Shown here: positions 7,649 through 16,702 of the stretch, in pieces
How the letters are laid out: each line of letters starts with the position of its first letter
Position numbering within the stretch: the stretch's first letter is position 1
NCBI RefSeq assembly: GCF_001273835.1
Contig: NZ_JHEI01000138.1
Coordinates: 110,925 to 174,924, forward strand
DNA length: 64,000 nt
Direction: 5' to 3'
Source of the DNA: Leucobacter celer subsp. astrifaciens
Lineage (GTDB): Bacteria; Actinomycetota; Actinomycetes; Actinomycetales; Microbacteriaceae
The notes under the pieces: model-generated
Databases searched by the model: none
Told to the model about the DNA's origin: nothing
What the model saw: only the letters and a program-made list of their open reading frames with translations
Made by a program: the position numbers and the translations under genes

Positions 7649-8974
7649 TCAGACCGTGGGCTCGCCCAGCGAGAGCATGAGGCGGTTGGCCCAGTTGAAG
7701 AAGGCCCCGGCCTGGATCGCGTCGAGCAGTTCGAGCTCGTCGAGGCCCGCGCCGCGCAGCGCCACGACCTCCGCGGCGCCGAAGCGGGAGGGCGTCGCGG
7801 TGAGCGCCACCGTCGCGTCGATGAGCGCGTCCCACTGCGTGCCGAAGCGCGCGGTCACCCCCTCGTCGAGCAGCCGCTGCACCTCGGCGCGGTCGGCGCC
7901 CTGCTCGGTGGCGAAGCGCGAGTGCACCGAGGCGCAGAACACGCAGCCGTTGAAGCGCGACGCGGCGGCGGCCGCGAGCTCGCGCTCCGCGCGCGGCAGG
8001 CCCGCGTCGGCGTTGTGGAAGATGTCGAGGTCGGTGAGGGTGCGCTCGAGCAGCGCCTCGGGATCGCGCGCCAGCACCCGGAAGTAGGGCATGTGCACGC
8101 GCTCGCGCTCGACGAGCGCCTCGTAGTGCCGCTCGGTGAACTCGGCCACCGGGAGCGGCTCGAGCCACGGCTTCCACCCGAGCGAGTCCTGGGTGAAGCG
8201 CGGCGGCTCGGTGACCCGCGGCGCAGGCGGCAGCTGCTCGGCGGCGGCAGCCCCGGCGCCGGGATCCCCGGCACCCGCCGCGAGCTGCGCCTCGGCGGCT
8301 CGTGCGACCTCGCCGGCAAGCGCGGCCAGGTCGTCCGCGGCGACCGCGGCGCCGCCGTCGGCCCGACGCACGGCGTCGAGCCCGTGGGCGACCCGCAGTT
8401 GGAACGTGAGGAAGGCGATGAGCTGCGAGAGCGTGACGACGCCGGTGCTGCTCCAGCCGGCATCGAGCAGTCGCTGCAGATGCTCGCGCGCCGCGTCGCG
8501 CGGGTGCAGCACCAGCAGGTGGGCGTGCTCGAGCGCGGCGGCGAGCCGGTCGCCGAGGGCGTAGGCCGCTTCGACGGACGCCACGGTGTAGACGGGGCCC
8601 TCGGTGCTCTCCGGCGCGTTCTCGGCGTGGAACGCCCCGTAGGGTCCGGATCCCGCCGCCCGCTCGGCCTCGGCCACGATCAGGGGCTCGACGCCCTCCC
8701 CGCCGCCGGTCTCGCGCAGCAGCGCACCGTAGAACGCGACGGCGGCCGGCTGCGCGTGCAGTCGCGCCACGAAGAGCGCGACGGCGGCGCGCTCGGACAG
8801 CGACACCTGCGAGTCGTCGACCGGCAGGAACAGGGCCCCGAAGCTGCCCTGGGCGTGGTCGCGCGCGTCGGGTCGGCGCCGGCGGGCCGCGTCGAGCGCG
8901 TCACCCGCGCTGATCCCGGTCAGCGCATCGATGATGTCGGTGGTCGGAGGTACGTTCGGTGCGTTGGAAGGCAT
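7649..8974 (-). CDS. CMD-AhpD fusion protein (peroxidase-related)
   Basis: A 441-residue protein made of two alkylhydroperoxidase-like parts. Residues about 10-190 look like a CMD-domain protein without the redox Cys pair. Residues about 255-435 form an AhpD domain with CVFCASVH (near 342-349), the CxxCxxxH thiol centre of AhpD. In other bacteria these parts occur as adjacent separate genes next to a dipeptide-type ABC transporter, as I recall from the Avi_7169/Avi_7170 protein families; here they are fused, with an A/G/P-rich linker near 200-240. It is the last gene of the transporter operon, 65 bases after the ATPase gene. It may reduce peroxide or handle a peroxidised substrate; unproven. 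Confidence 0.75.
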   Translation of the reverse strand: MPSNAPNVPPTTDIIDALTGISAGDALDAARRRRPDARDHAQGSFGALFLPVDDSQVSLSERAAVALFVARLHAQPAAVAFYGALLRETGGGEGVEPLIVAEAERAAGSGPYGAFHAENAPESTEGPVYTVASVEAAYALGDRLAAALEHAHLLVLHPRDAAREHLQRLLDAGWSSTGVVTLSQLIAFLTFQLRVAHGLDAVRRADGGAAVAADDLAALAGEVARAAEAQLAAGAGDPGAGAAAAEQLPPAPRVTEPPRFTQDSLGWKPWLEPLPVAEFTERHYEALVERERVHMPYFRVLARDPEALLERTLTDLDIFHNADAGLPRAERELAAAAASRFNGCVFCASVHSRFATEQGADRAEVQRLLDEGVTARFGTQWDALIDATVALTATPSRFGAAEVVALRGAGLDELELLDAIQAGAFFNWANRLMLSLGEPTV

Positions 8975-9039
8975 GAGGTTCCGTTCGGAGAGGAGCGGTC
9001 GATGAGTGGTCAGGAGCGGCGGGCGAGAGGAAGGGATCC

Positions 9040-10779
9040 CTAGATCACCCAGTGCCCCGAGGTGAGCGATGCCCCGGGGATCGCCTCGATAAGCCGCTGC
9101 GTGTAGGGGTGCTGGGCGTTGCTGAAGACCTCCTCGGTCACGCCGTGCTCGACCTGGCGGCCCCGCTGCAGCACCGAGACGGTGTCGGAGATCTGCCGCA
9201 CGACGGCGAGATCGTGCGAGATGAACACGTAGGTGAGGCCGAGCTCCTCCTGCAGCTGGGCGAGCAGCCGCAGGATCTGCGCCTGCACCGTCACGTCGAG
9301 CGCCGATACGGCCTCGTCGAGTACGACGAGCTCGGGCTCCACGATGAGAGCCCGCGCGATGGCGACGCGCTGCCGCTGGCCTCCCGAGAGCTCCCGGGGC
9401 TGCCGGTGCGCGAAATCGGGTGGGAGCGCCACGAGCTCGAGCGCGTGGGCCACCCGATCCGACTGCTCCCGCCTCGCGCCGATCCGGAAGTTCTTCAGCG
9501 GTTCCGCGAGGGCCTGGCCGACGGAGAGGCGGGGATCGAGCGACCCGTAGGGGTTCTGGTAGACCATCTGGGTGGTGCGCCGGAACTCGCGCAGCGCCCT
9601 GCCCCGCAGCTCGGTGACCTCGACCGCGCCGCCCTCGGCGTCTCCGACGCGCACGCCGCCCGAGGTGGGCTGCGAGAATCCGGCGATCGCGCGGCCGGTC
9701 GTGGTCTTGCCCGAACCGGACTCGCCCACCAGCGCGTGCGTGGTGCCGCGGGCGACCGTGAAGGAGACGCCGTCGACGGCCACGAATGCGTCGGCACCGC
9801 GACCGAACTCCTGCCGCAGCTCGCGCACGTCGACGAGCGGAGCCCCGGAGGAGGAGGCTCGGCGTTCCTCGATTTCGACTCGCTGCGCTCGCCCAGCCAG
9901 CGGAGACCCAGCGGTCTCGACTCGCTGCGCTCGCTCAACCAGCGGAGCGAGCGTCTCCCGCGCGATCAGCCGGCCGAACGACGGCGCGTCGTCCATCAGC
10001 TGCCTCGTGTACTCCGACTCGGGCTGCGCGAGCACGCGGGCGCTGGGGCCCGCCTCCTGCACCTCGCCGCTGCGCATCACCACGACGCTGTCGGCGCGAT
10101 CCGCGGCCACCGCGAGATCGTGCGTGATGAACAGCACCCCGGTGCCGGTCTCCTCCCGCAGCTGGTCGATCAGGTCGAGCACGGTGCGCTGCACGGTGAC
10201 ATCGAGCGCGCTCGTCGGCTCGTCGGCGATGATCAGCTCCGGATCGTTGGCGATCGCCGCCGCGATGAGCACGCGCTGCCGCATGCCGCCCGAGAACTCG
10301 TGCGGGTACTGCTTCGCGCGCCGGATCGGGTCGTCGATGCCCACCTGCTCGAGCAGGGCGTGCACCCGATCCCGCACCTCGCCGCGGCTCGACGAGCCGT
10401 GGATGCGCAACGACTCGCTGATGCTCTTGCCGATCGGCTGCACCGGGTTGAGCGAGTTGCCGGGATCCTGCGGGATCAGACCGATGCAGCGGCCGCGCAG
10501 ATCCTGCCAGCGGCGCTCGCGCAGCCCCACGAGCTCGGTCGAGCCGAGCCGGCGCTCGTTCAGCGTGATGCTGCCGCCGGCGATGCGACCGTTCGAGGCG
10601 AGCAGGCCGATCACCGACTGGGCGACGGTGGTCTTGCCCGATCCCGACTCGCCGACGACGGCCGTCACCTTGCCGGCCTCGACGTCGAAGCTCACGCCGC
10701 GAACGGCATCGACCGTGCCGCGCTTCGTGCGGTACTGCACCGCGAGGTCGCGGATGCTCAGCAGCGGCGACTCGCTCAT
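9040..10779 (-). CDS. Fused double ATPase of dipeptide/nickel-type ABC importer (DppD-DppF)
   Basis: A 579-residue cytoplasmic protein with two complete ABC domains. The first has Walker A GESGSGKTT (about 38-46) and signature FSGGMRQRV; the second again has GESGSGKTT (about 345-353) and LSGGQRQRV, and both carry D-loops (SALDVTVQ). Family members usually come as separate DppD and DppF proteins. The linker near residues 275-305 is odd: it is encoded by a GC-rich repeat, giving ERAQRVE twice. The start at 10779 overlaps the permease stop by 4 bases. It powers the importer encoded just upstream. Confidence 0.92.
   Translation of the reverse strand: MSESPLLSIRDLAVQYRTKRGTVDAVRGVSFDVEAGKVTAVVGESGSGKTTVAQSVIGLLASNGRIAGGSITLNERRLGSTELVGLRERRWQDLRGRCIGLIPQDPGNSLNPVQPIGKSISESLRIHGSSSRGEVRDRVHALLEQVGIDDPIRRAKQYPHEFSGGMRQRVLIAAAIANDPELIIADEPTSALDVTVQRTVLDLIDQLREETGTGVLFITHDLAVAADRADSVVVMRSGEVQEAGPSARVLAQPESEYTRQLMDDAPSFGRLIARETLAPLVERAQRVETAGSPLAGRAQRVEIEERRASSSGAPLVDVRELRQEFGRGADAFVAVDGVSFTVARGTTHALVGESGSGKTTTGRAIAGFSQPTSGGVRVGDAEGGAVEVTELRGRALREFRRTTQMVYQNPYGSLDPRLSVGQALAEPLKNFRIGARREQSDRVAHALELVALPPDFAHRQPRELSGGQRQRVAIARALIVEPELVVLDEAVSALDVTVQAQILRLLAQLQEELGLTYVFISHDLAVVRQISDTVSVLQRGRQVEHGVTEEVFSNAQHPYTQRLIEAIPGASLTSGHWVI
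9874..9945. repeat. REP-like repeat copies inside the ATPase linker
   Basis: Two near-identical copies of CGACTCGCTGCGCTCGC followed by CCAGCC or TCAACC and AGCGG lie at 9876-9903 and 9918-9945, separated by a GAGACC/GGTCTC hairpin (9904-9919). Read on the minus strand they encode ERAQRVE twice. A related element sits in non-coding DNA at 33441-33512. The repeat falls exactly in the linker between the two ABC domains, where an in-frame insertion would be tolerated. Confidence 0.65.
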
Positions 10780-11651
10780 CGGACTCCTCCAGCGTTGATG
10801 GCCTGGCTCAGACGATTCGTCGCGATCACCACGACCGCCACGACGATGCCGGGCAGCGTGGTCAGCCACCACGCGGTGGCCACGTAGTTGCGGCCCTCCG
10901 CGATCAGCAGCCCCCACTCGGGCGTGGGCGGCGGCGCGCCGTAGCCGAGGAAGCCGAGCGTCGAGATCTGCAGGATCGCGGATCCCAGCTGCAGCGCCGC
11001 GAGCGCGATCACCGGGGTGAGCGAGTTGGGCAGCACATGCCGCCACAGCACGCTCCAGAAGGTGCCCCCGGAGCCGTAGGCGGCCTCGACGAATTCACTC
11101 GCGCGCACGCTCACCACCTGTGAGCGCGACAGACGCGCGAACACCGCGACCGAGGTCACGCCGACGGCGATCGCGGCGTTGGCCGTGCCGAAACCGAGCA
11201 GGATCACGATGCTGAGCGAGAGCAGCAGCGTGGGGATCGCGAGCAGCACGTCGACCAGCCGCATCAGCGCCTCGTCGACCCTGCCACCCGTCGCCCCGGC
11301 GGTCACTCCGATGAGAGAGCCGAACACCAGGCCGACCGACACGGCGATGAGCGCCGCGGTGATGGACTGCGACGCCCCGAACACCACTCGGGAGTACATG
11401 TCCCGACCGGTCGCGTCGGTGCCGAACCAGTGCTCGGCGCTCGGCCCCTGCAGCGCGGCGCCCACCTGCGCGGTGGGGCTCACCGAGGTGAAGAGACCGG
11501 GCGCGATCGCCCACGCGAGCGCGATGAGCAGGATGAGCAGCGGCACGAGCACCCCGGGGCGCAGTGCGGCGCGCCAGGCACTCGCCTGGCGCGCACCGCG
11601 GGAGGGGCCGCCCGACGGGCCGAGGGTCGCGGTCGAGGTGATCGCGGTCAT
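10776..11651 (-). CDS. ABC transporter permease, DppC type
   Basis: A 291-residue inner-membrane protein with about six transmembrane segments. It has the DppC features: HWFGTDATGRDMYSRVVFGA after the first helix, and the EAA-like loop around EFVEAAYGSGGTFWSVLWRHVLPN that contacts the ATPase. It overlaps the DppB-type gene upstream and the ATPase gene downstream by 4 bases each, so translation is coupled. Together with the DppB-type partner it forms the channel. Substrate unknown: dipeptide, nickel or a small organic compound are all possible in this family. Confidence 0.9.
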   Translation of the reverse strand: MTAITSTATLGPSGGPSRGARQASAWRAALRPGVLVPLLILLIALAWAIAPGLFTSVSPTAQVGAALQGPSAEHWFGTDATGRDMYSRVVFGASQSITAALIAVSVGLVFGSLIGVTAGATGGRVDEALMRLVDVLLAIPTLLLSLSIVILLGFGTANAAIAVGVTSVAVFARLSRSQVVSVRASEFVEAAYGSGGTFWSVLWRHVLPNSLTPVIALAALQLGSAILQISTLGFLGYGAPPPTPEWGLLIAEGRNYVATAWWLTTLPGIVVAVVVIATNRLSQAINAGGVR

Positions 11652-12718
11652 CGGGTGCCTCCTGGGGTCTCCGCGCCGGGAGCGGACGAATCGGTCGCCG
11701 CGGTCTGCTCCGCGGCCGGTACGACCGCGGTTGCAGCGGCCTCGACGGCTGGTGCCGAGCGACGCGAGGAGCGCCCGCTCGACGCGCCGCTGCGCCGCAG
11801 CCGCGCGTCGAGCACGGGGTACAGCAGATCCACCACCAGATTGATCGTGACGAACACCACGGTCGCGATCACCACGACGGCGAGCAGCACCGGGGTGTCG
11901 CGGTTCGCGACGGCCTGCGCGGTGAGGCTGCCGATCCCGACCCGCCCGAAGACGGCCTCGGTGACGATCGCACCGCCCACCAGCTCGCCGAAGAGCAGCC
12001 CGGCCATCGTCATCGCCGGCAGCAGGGCGTTCGGGGCGACGTTGCGCCACAGCAGCCACGAGGTGCTCGCCCCGCGGGCCCGCACCACGTTCACGAAGGG
12101 CTGCTCGCGCACCTCGTCGATGCTGCGCAAGAAGACCTGGGCGAGCGGCGCTGCGATCGGGATCATGAGCGTGAGCACCGGCAGGATCAGCGCCTGCGCG
12201 GGGCTCGCGCCGATGACGGGGACGAGACCGAGCTTGAAGGAGAAGACCTGGATCAGCACGATGCCGATCCAGAACACCGGCAGCGAGATGAAGAGCGGCG
12301 GCAGGTTGCGGAACAGGCGGCGCAGCCACAGGCCCTTGCCGTAGCTCGCCGTGAAGGCGATCACCACGGCGAGGAACACCGCCCCGACGAGCGCGATGCT
12401 CGCCAGGGCGAGTGTCGAGGGAAGCGCCTCGGCGATCAGGTCGGAGACCTTCGCACCGCTCTGCACCGAGTACCCGAAGTCGCCGCGCAGGAACGCGCCG
12501 ATCGACTCGAAGTAGCGCACCAGCAGCGGCTGATCGATGCCGTACGACTCCCGGATCTCGGCGATCTGCTCCGCGGTGAGGCCGAGGTCGGGGCTGCCGT
12601 AGCGAGCCATCACGGCATCGCCCGGCAGCGCCGCGAGCAGAATATAGGCACCGGTGTATGCGAGCACGAGGACCAGGAAGGCCTGGCCCACGCGCCGCAG
12701 CAGCGCCACCCTACTCAT
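11648..12718 (-). CDS. ABC transporter permease, DppB type
   Basis: A 356-residue membrane protein with the DppB signature: a single N-terminal helix, a periplasmic-type loop containing LGLTAEQIAEIRESYGIDQPLLVRYF, GDFGYSVQSG, five further helices and the EAA-like loop FVNVVRARGAS. The last 45 residues are an A/S/T-rich extension not needed for transport, which is unusual for the family. It overlaps the substrate-binding protein gene by 4 bases upstream and the DppC-type gene by 4 bases downstream. Confidence 0.9.
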   Translation of the reverse strand: MSRVALLRRVGQAFLVLVLAYTGAYILLAALPGDAVMARYGSPDLGLTAEQIAEIRESYGIDQPLLVRYFESIGAFLRGDFGYSVQSGAKVSDLIAEALPSTLALASIALVGAVFLAVVIAFTASYGKGLWLRRLFRNLPPLFISLPVFWIGIVLIQVFSFKLGLVPVIGASPAQALILPVLTLMIPIAAPLAQVFLRSIDEVREQPFVNVVRARGASTSWLLWRNVAPNALLPAMTMAGLLFGELVGGAIVTEAVFGRVGIGSLTAQAVANRDTPVLLAVVVIATVVFVTINLVVDLLYPVLDARLRRSGASSGRSSRRSAPAVEAAATAVVPAAEQTAATDSSAPGAETPGGTR

Positions 12719-14361
12719 TTCTCGATGGTGACTTCATAGAACGAGGGACGACCGATCGACTCGGTCTGGAACCCCTTCACCCACGACTGCAGACCGAACA
12801 CCTGCGGCTCCTCGAAGAGGGGCAGCACGTAGGCGTTCTCGGCGATGTGCTGCTGAGCCGCGGCCGAAGCCTCCTGGCGCTCCTCGGTGGTGGGCACGGA
12901 GGCGATCTTCGCGAGCAGCTCGTCGAGCTCGGGGTCGTACAGATCGCCGGTCTCGGCGTTCAGGTTCAGCGCCGCGTTGCGGTTCGCCGAGTACAGCTGC
13001 GACTTCAGCACGTCGAAATCGGCGCGACCGACCATGGAGTGGTAGACCTGCACGGTGTCGATGTTGCGCTGAGCCTCGTCCTGGGCGACCTGGTCGCCGG
13101 CGAAGATCTCGACGCCGATGCCGATCTCGGCCAGCTGCTCCTGGATGAGCGTCACGACCTCCCTCGAGCGCGGCTGCGGCAGCGCCTCGTTGAAGGTGAG
13201 CGTCAGCTTCTCGCCGTCCTTCTCGCGGATGCCGTCGGATCCGGGGGTCCAGCCGGCCTCGTCGAGCAGCTGCTTCGCCTGGTCCTGATCGAAGACGTAG
13301 TTCTCGGAGGTGTCGACGTAGCCGAGAGCACTCTTGGCCAGCACACCGGTGGCCAGCGGGTAGCTCTCGGTGAAGAGCGTGTCGACGATCTTCTGGCGGT
13401 CGATGCCGGCGATGATCGCCTGCCGCACCTTGATGTCCTCCAGCAGCGGGTGGCCGAAGCGGAAGTTCAGGCTGTTGTTCACGCCGTTGGTGGCCGCGGC
13501 GACCAGCTCGAGGCCGTCGGCCGCGAACTGCCCCTCATCGGGCGCGGGAATGGTGCGCGCGATGTCGGCCTGGCCCGACACGACGGTGCCGACGCGTACG
13601 CTGGCCTCGCCCGCGACGATGAAGTTCACGCCGTCGATCCGCGCCGCGCCCTGGTGGTCGCGCGACGGGGGAGCCCAGTCGTAGTCCTCGCGGGTCGTGA
13701 GCGACAGCTCGCTGCCGATCTTCTCATCGCCGATCACGAAGGGGCCGCTGCCGATGATCTCGGTCGCGTTGCCCGGACCGAACTCCTCGCCGGTGCGGTC
13801 GAGCGTGTCGCTCGAGAGCAGGCCGGAGTTGATGGTCGAGACGGCCTGACCGAAGCCCGGCGACGGCGCCGAGAAGTGGAACTTGACCGTGTGCTCGTCG
13901 ACGACCTCGCCGTGGTCGTAGTTGTTGATCGCCTCGGAGACGTTCAGCGCACGATCCGGATCGCCCGAGCCGAAGAGGTCGATGTTCTTCACCACGTTCT
14001 CGGCGTCGAGCGGCGTGCCGTCGGAGTAGGTGACGCCCTCGCGCAGCTTGAAGGTGTACTCGGTGGCGTCCTCGTTCACCTCCGGCAGCTCCTCGGCGAT
14101 CCAGGGCTCGAGCTCCAGCGTCTCGGGGTTCTGGTAGAGCAGGCGATCGGTGATCTGGTTGACCACGCCGCCGTTCGGGTAGAAGCCCGCGGCCGGCGGG
14201 TACAGGGTGGTCCAGGTCTGCGGCTCGAGATAGGTGAGGGTTCCTCCGGCAGATGCACCGGATCCGGAGTCTCCCCCACCGTTCTCGCTCGCGGAGCAGC
14301 CCGTCATCGCGATTGCGACGGCGGCTAGTGCTCCGATCCAGGCGACACGGCGCTTGTTCAT
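12715..14361 (-). CDS. Substrate-binding lipoprotein of peptide/nickel-type ABC importer
   Basis: A 548-residue SBP_bac_5 family protein. A lipoprotein signal with AMTGC (Cys about residue 22) anchors it outside the membrane. Family marks include TYLEPQTWTTLYPP, then LYQNPETLELEPWIAEELPEV and YTFKLREGVTYSDGTPLDAENVV. It is first in the operon SBP-permease-permease-ATPase-CMD/AhpD, and the relative order matches a conserved cluster type that I recall as the KPN_01854 SBP family. The start at 14361 is preferred to in-frame upstream ATGs because AGAGGAG precedes it and the lipobox follows at the normal distance. Confidence 0.9.
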   Translation of the reverse strand: MNKRRVAWIGALAAVAIAMTGCSASENGGGDSGSGASAGGTLTYLEPQTWTTLYPPAAGFYPNGGVVNQITDRLLYQNPETLELEPWIAEELPEVNEDATEYTFKLREGVTYSDGTPLDAENVVKNIDLFGSGDPDRALNVSEAINNYDHGEVVDEHTVKFHFSAPSPGFGQAVSTINSGLLSSDTLDRTGEEFGPGNATEIIGSGPFVIGDEKIGSELSLTTREDYDWAPPSRDHQGAARIDGVNFIVAGEASVRVGTVVSGQADIARTIPAPDEGQFAADGLELVAAATNGVNNSLNFRFGHPLLEDIKVRQAIIAGIDRQKIVDTLFTESYPLATGVLAKSALGYVDTSENYVFDQDQAKQLLDEAGWTPGSDGIREKDGEKLTLTFNEALPQPRSREVVTLIQEQLAEIGIGVEIFAGDQVAQDEAQRNIDTVQVYHSMVGRADFDVLKSQLYSANRNAALNLNAETGDLYDPELDELLAKIASVPTTEERQEASAAAQQHIAENAYVLPLFEEPQVFGLQSWVKGFQTESIGRPSFYEVTIEK

Positions 14362-14572
14362 GTTGGGGACTCCTCTGTGGGTTTCTAAGCGGTGGTCCGC
14401 GATGGGTGTGCGGATGCGCGGAATTCCACGCATCGAAGCTATTCTTATACGTGTCATAAGATACAAGAAAGTGCAGCCGTCACAGAACTTCATGAAATCC
14501 GTTCCGAATTCCGCCCGTCACATTCGGTCATCCGCCTCCGCGTACCCAGCGCCCACCGCGTATAACGGTGGG
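14362..14572. promoter_or_regulatory. Divergent promoter region of ABC operon and flavoprotein gene
   Basis: The 211-base gap is AT-richer than its surroundings. CTTAT-N7-ATAAG (14444-14460) is an imperfect palindrome and also contains a TATAAG on the minus strand that could be the -10 of the ABC operon. On the plus strand TATAAC (14561-14566) lies 6 bases before the ATG at 14573, so the flavoprotein mRNA would begin at or next to its start codon. No good -35 is visible for either. Confidence 0.4.
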
Positions 14573-16702
14573 ATGGCCTCTTCCCCGCACAGAGCCTCGA
14601 TCGCGCTGGTCGGCGCCGGCCCGCGCGGCGCATCGCTCATCGAGCGCATCGGAGCGAACCTCGAGGTCGCACCGGCATCGGCCGAGATCGACCTGCACGT
14701 GATCGACGACGCGCAGTCCGGAGCCGGGCGCATCTGGCGCACGGACCAGACCCGCGAACTGTGCATGAACACGCTCGCCCATGCCGTCACCCTCTTCACG
14801 GAGCCGGGCAGCTCGGTGGCCGGACCCGTACGCCCAGGCCCCACACTCTACGAGTGGTGCCTGCTCGTGCTGCGCGAACTCCTCGTCCAGGACGATCCGG
14901 CCGCCGGCTCCGACCTGCGCTCCGGCCTCGCGGAGATCCCGCGCGCCCACGTCGAGACCTTCGAGTCGCACCCGGTGCGCGCGGGTCTCGCGCACGACTA
15001 CCGCGACGAGCTCGCGCGCACGCTCCCCGATTCCCACCCCAGCCGCGCGCTCTACGGCGAGTACCTCAGCTGGTGCTACCACCGTGCCGTCGCTGCCCTG
15101 CCTGCCGGGGTGCGCGTGATCCGGCATCGCGCACGCGCCATCGGCATCGAACGCGTCGTCGACTCGGGACGCACAGCCGGCTCCGACCACACAGCCGACG
15201 CCGGGGCTCAGCGCGAGATCGTGCGGCTCTCGGACGGCGAGCGCATCGTCGCCGACTCCGTGATTCTCGCCACGGGTTGGATGCCGCGCGGGGAGACCGC
15301 CGCCGAACGCGGCATGGCGGCGGCGCTGGCCGACCGCCCGGAGCTCACCTGGGTGCGGCCCGCGAGCCCGGTCGACCAGGATCTCGACGGCATCGCCCCC
15401 GGCTCCCACGCAATCGTGCGCGGCATGGGCATGGGGTTCTTCGACACGATGGCGCTGCTGACCATCGGGCGCGGCGGTCGATTCGTCGAGGATCCGGCTG
15501 CACCGGGCGGGCTGCGCTACGAGCCGTCGGGGCGCGAGCCGATCCTGCACGTCACCTCGCGCCGCGGCGTCCCGTTCCGCGCGAAGACCCTCTACGGATC
15601 GCTGCCGCCGAGCCCGGAGCAGCGCTTCGCGCTGGGCGTCGACTGGAACGCGATCCCCCGCCCCATCGATTTCGATCGGCAGCTGTGGCCCCGCATCGTG
15701 GCCGACGCCTACTTCGACTACACCGATGCGCTGCGCCGCACGCGACCCGGATCGGTCACCGCGGGACCGGAGGAGCTGCGGGCCGCAGTCTCAGCCGCTC
15801 TCGCCGACCTCGCCGCAGAGACCGACGACGCGGACGCCGCGCCCGTGGACCTCTTCACCGCACCCGCCCGTATCGGCGAGGCTTTGGCGCCGTTCGTCCC
15901 GGATCCGGCGCTCCGCTTCGACTTCGCCTCCGAGATGCGCCCCGTGCGCGGAACCTTCGAGAGCCCGGGCGAGTTCGACGCCTGGGTGCGCGACCGGGTG
16001 CTCGGCGACCTGAGCGAGGCGGCGCTCGGGCACGACAGCGCGCTCAAAGCCGGCCTGTGGTCGATCAGCGCCGCACGCGGCGTCGCGGGCTCTCTGGGCA
16101 CGCTGGGCGGCTTCGACGCCGAATCGCGCGCGTCGGGGTACGGCCTGCTGATCGCGATCGGCGGCATGGTGGGGTCGGGGCCGCCCGCCTTCCGCAATCG
16201 TCAGCTCGTCGCACTCGCCGAGCAGGGCCTCGTGCACTTCATCGGCCCGGAGGCGCGCGTCGCGGTGAGCGCGCACGGCTTCACCGCGAGCTCGCCGGCC
16301 GTCGCCGGGTCCGAGGTCACCGCGCCCGCTCTCATCGACGCGTGGATGCACTTCCACAGCCTGGCCGAGACCGCGGATCCGCTCGCCCGGAGCCTGCTCA
16401 CCGCCGGTCGAGCACGATCCTTCACCGTGCCCGCGAGGCGCGGGCCGCGCGCGATGACCGGCGCCTTCGACCTGGACCGGGCGACCGGGCTGCTGATCGG
16501 GGCCGACGGCTCGATCGACCCGGCCGTGCACATCGCCGGGATCCCCGTCGATGAGGCCGTGCACGGCACCATCATCAGCCCGATGCCGGGCACCGATCCA
16601 CCCATGCTGCGCGAGACCGACCGCGTGGCCCGCAGCGCGATCCGCATCGCGGTCGCCACCCACGACACCAGGAGCAGCGCATGTCTGACCCCCGTCCCGT
16701 AG
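14573..16702 (+). CDS. FAD/NAD(P)-binding protein of the pfam13454 type
   Basis: A 709-residue flavoprotein. It opens with IALVGAGPRGASLIERI (about residues 10-26), the dinucleotide-binding motif of this family, and has WRTDQTRELCMNT near residue 55 and a second ATGWMPRGE motif near residue 237. It lacks clear membrane segments. Homologues are annotated only as FAD-NAD(P)-binding and are often near peptide-type transporters. It is divergent from the ABC operon and overlaps the next SDR gene by 22 bases, so it probably modifies the imported compound. The actual reaction is unknown. Confidence 0.75.
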   Translation: MASSPHRASIALVGAGPRGASLIERIGANLEVAPASAEIDLHVIDDAQSGAGRIWRTDQTRELCMNTLAHAVTLFTEPGSSVAGPVRPGPTLYEWCLLVLRELLVQDDPAAGSDLRSGLAEIPRAHVETFESHPVRAGLAHDYRDELARTLPDSHPSRALYGEYLSWCYHRAVAALPAGVRVIRHRARAIGIERVVDSGRTAGSDHTADAGAQREIVRLSDGERIVADSVILATGWMPRGETAAERGMAAALADRPELTWVRPASPVDQDLDGIAPGSHAIVRGMGMGFFDTMALLTIGRGGRFVEDPAAPGGLRYEPSGREPILHVTSRRGVPFRAKTLYGSLPPSPEQRFALGVDWNAIPRPIDFDRQLWPRIVADAYFDYTDALRRTRPGSVTAGPEELRAAVSAALADLAAETDDADAAPVDLFTAPARIGEALAPFVPDPALRFDFASEMRPVRGTFESPGEFDAWVRDRVLGDLSEAALGHDSALKAGLWSISAARGVAGSLGTLGGFDAESRASGYGLLIAIGGMVGSGPPAFRNRQLVALAEQGLVHFIGPEARVAVSAHGFTASSPAVAGSEVTAPALIDAWMHFHSLAETADPLARSLLTAGRARSFTVPARRGPRAMTGAFDLDRATGLLIGADGSIDPAVHIAGIPVDEAVHGTIISPMPGTDPPMLRETDRVARSAIRIAVATHDTRSSACLTPVP

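Noticed and set aside
9052..10887. Rightward open frame of 611 codons opposite the ABC ATPase
   Set aside because: The ATPase has two full sets of ABC motifs on the other strand; this frame is its mirror image in a GC-rich gene.
12658..14328. Rightward open frame of 556 codons opposite the substrate-binding protein
   Set aside because: The lipoprotein on the minus strand has a lipobox and family motifs; this frame has none.
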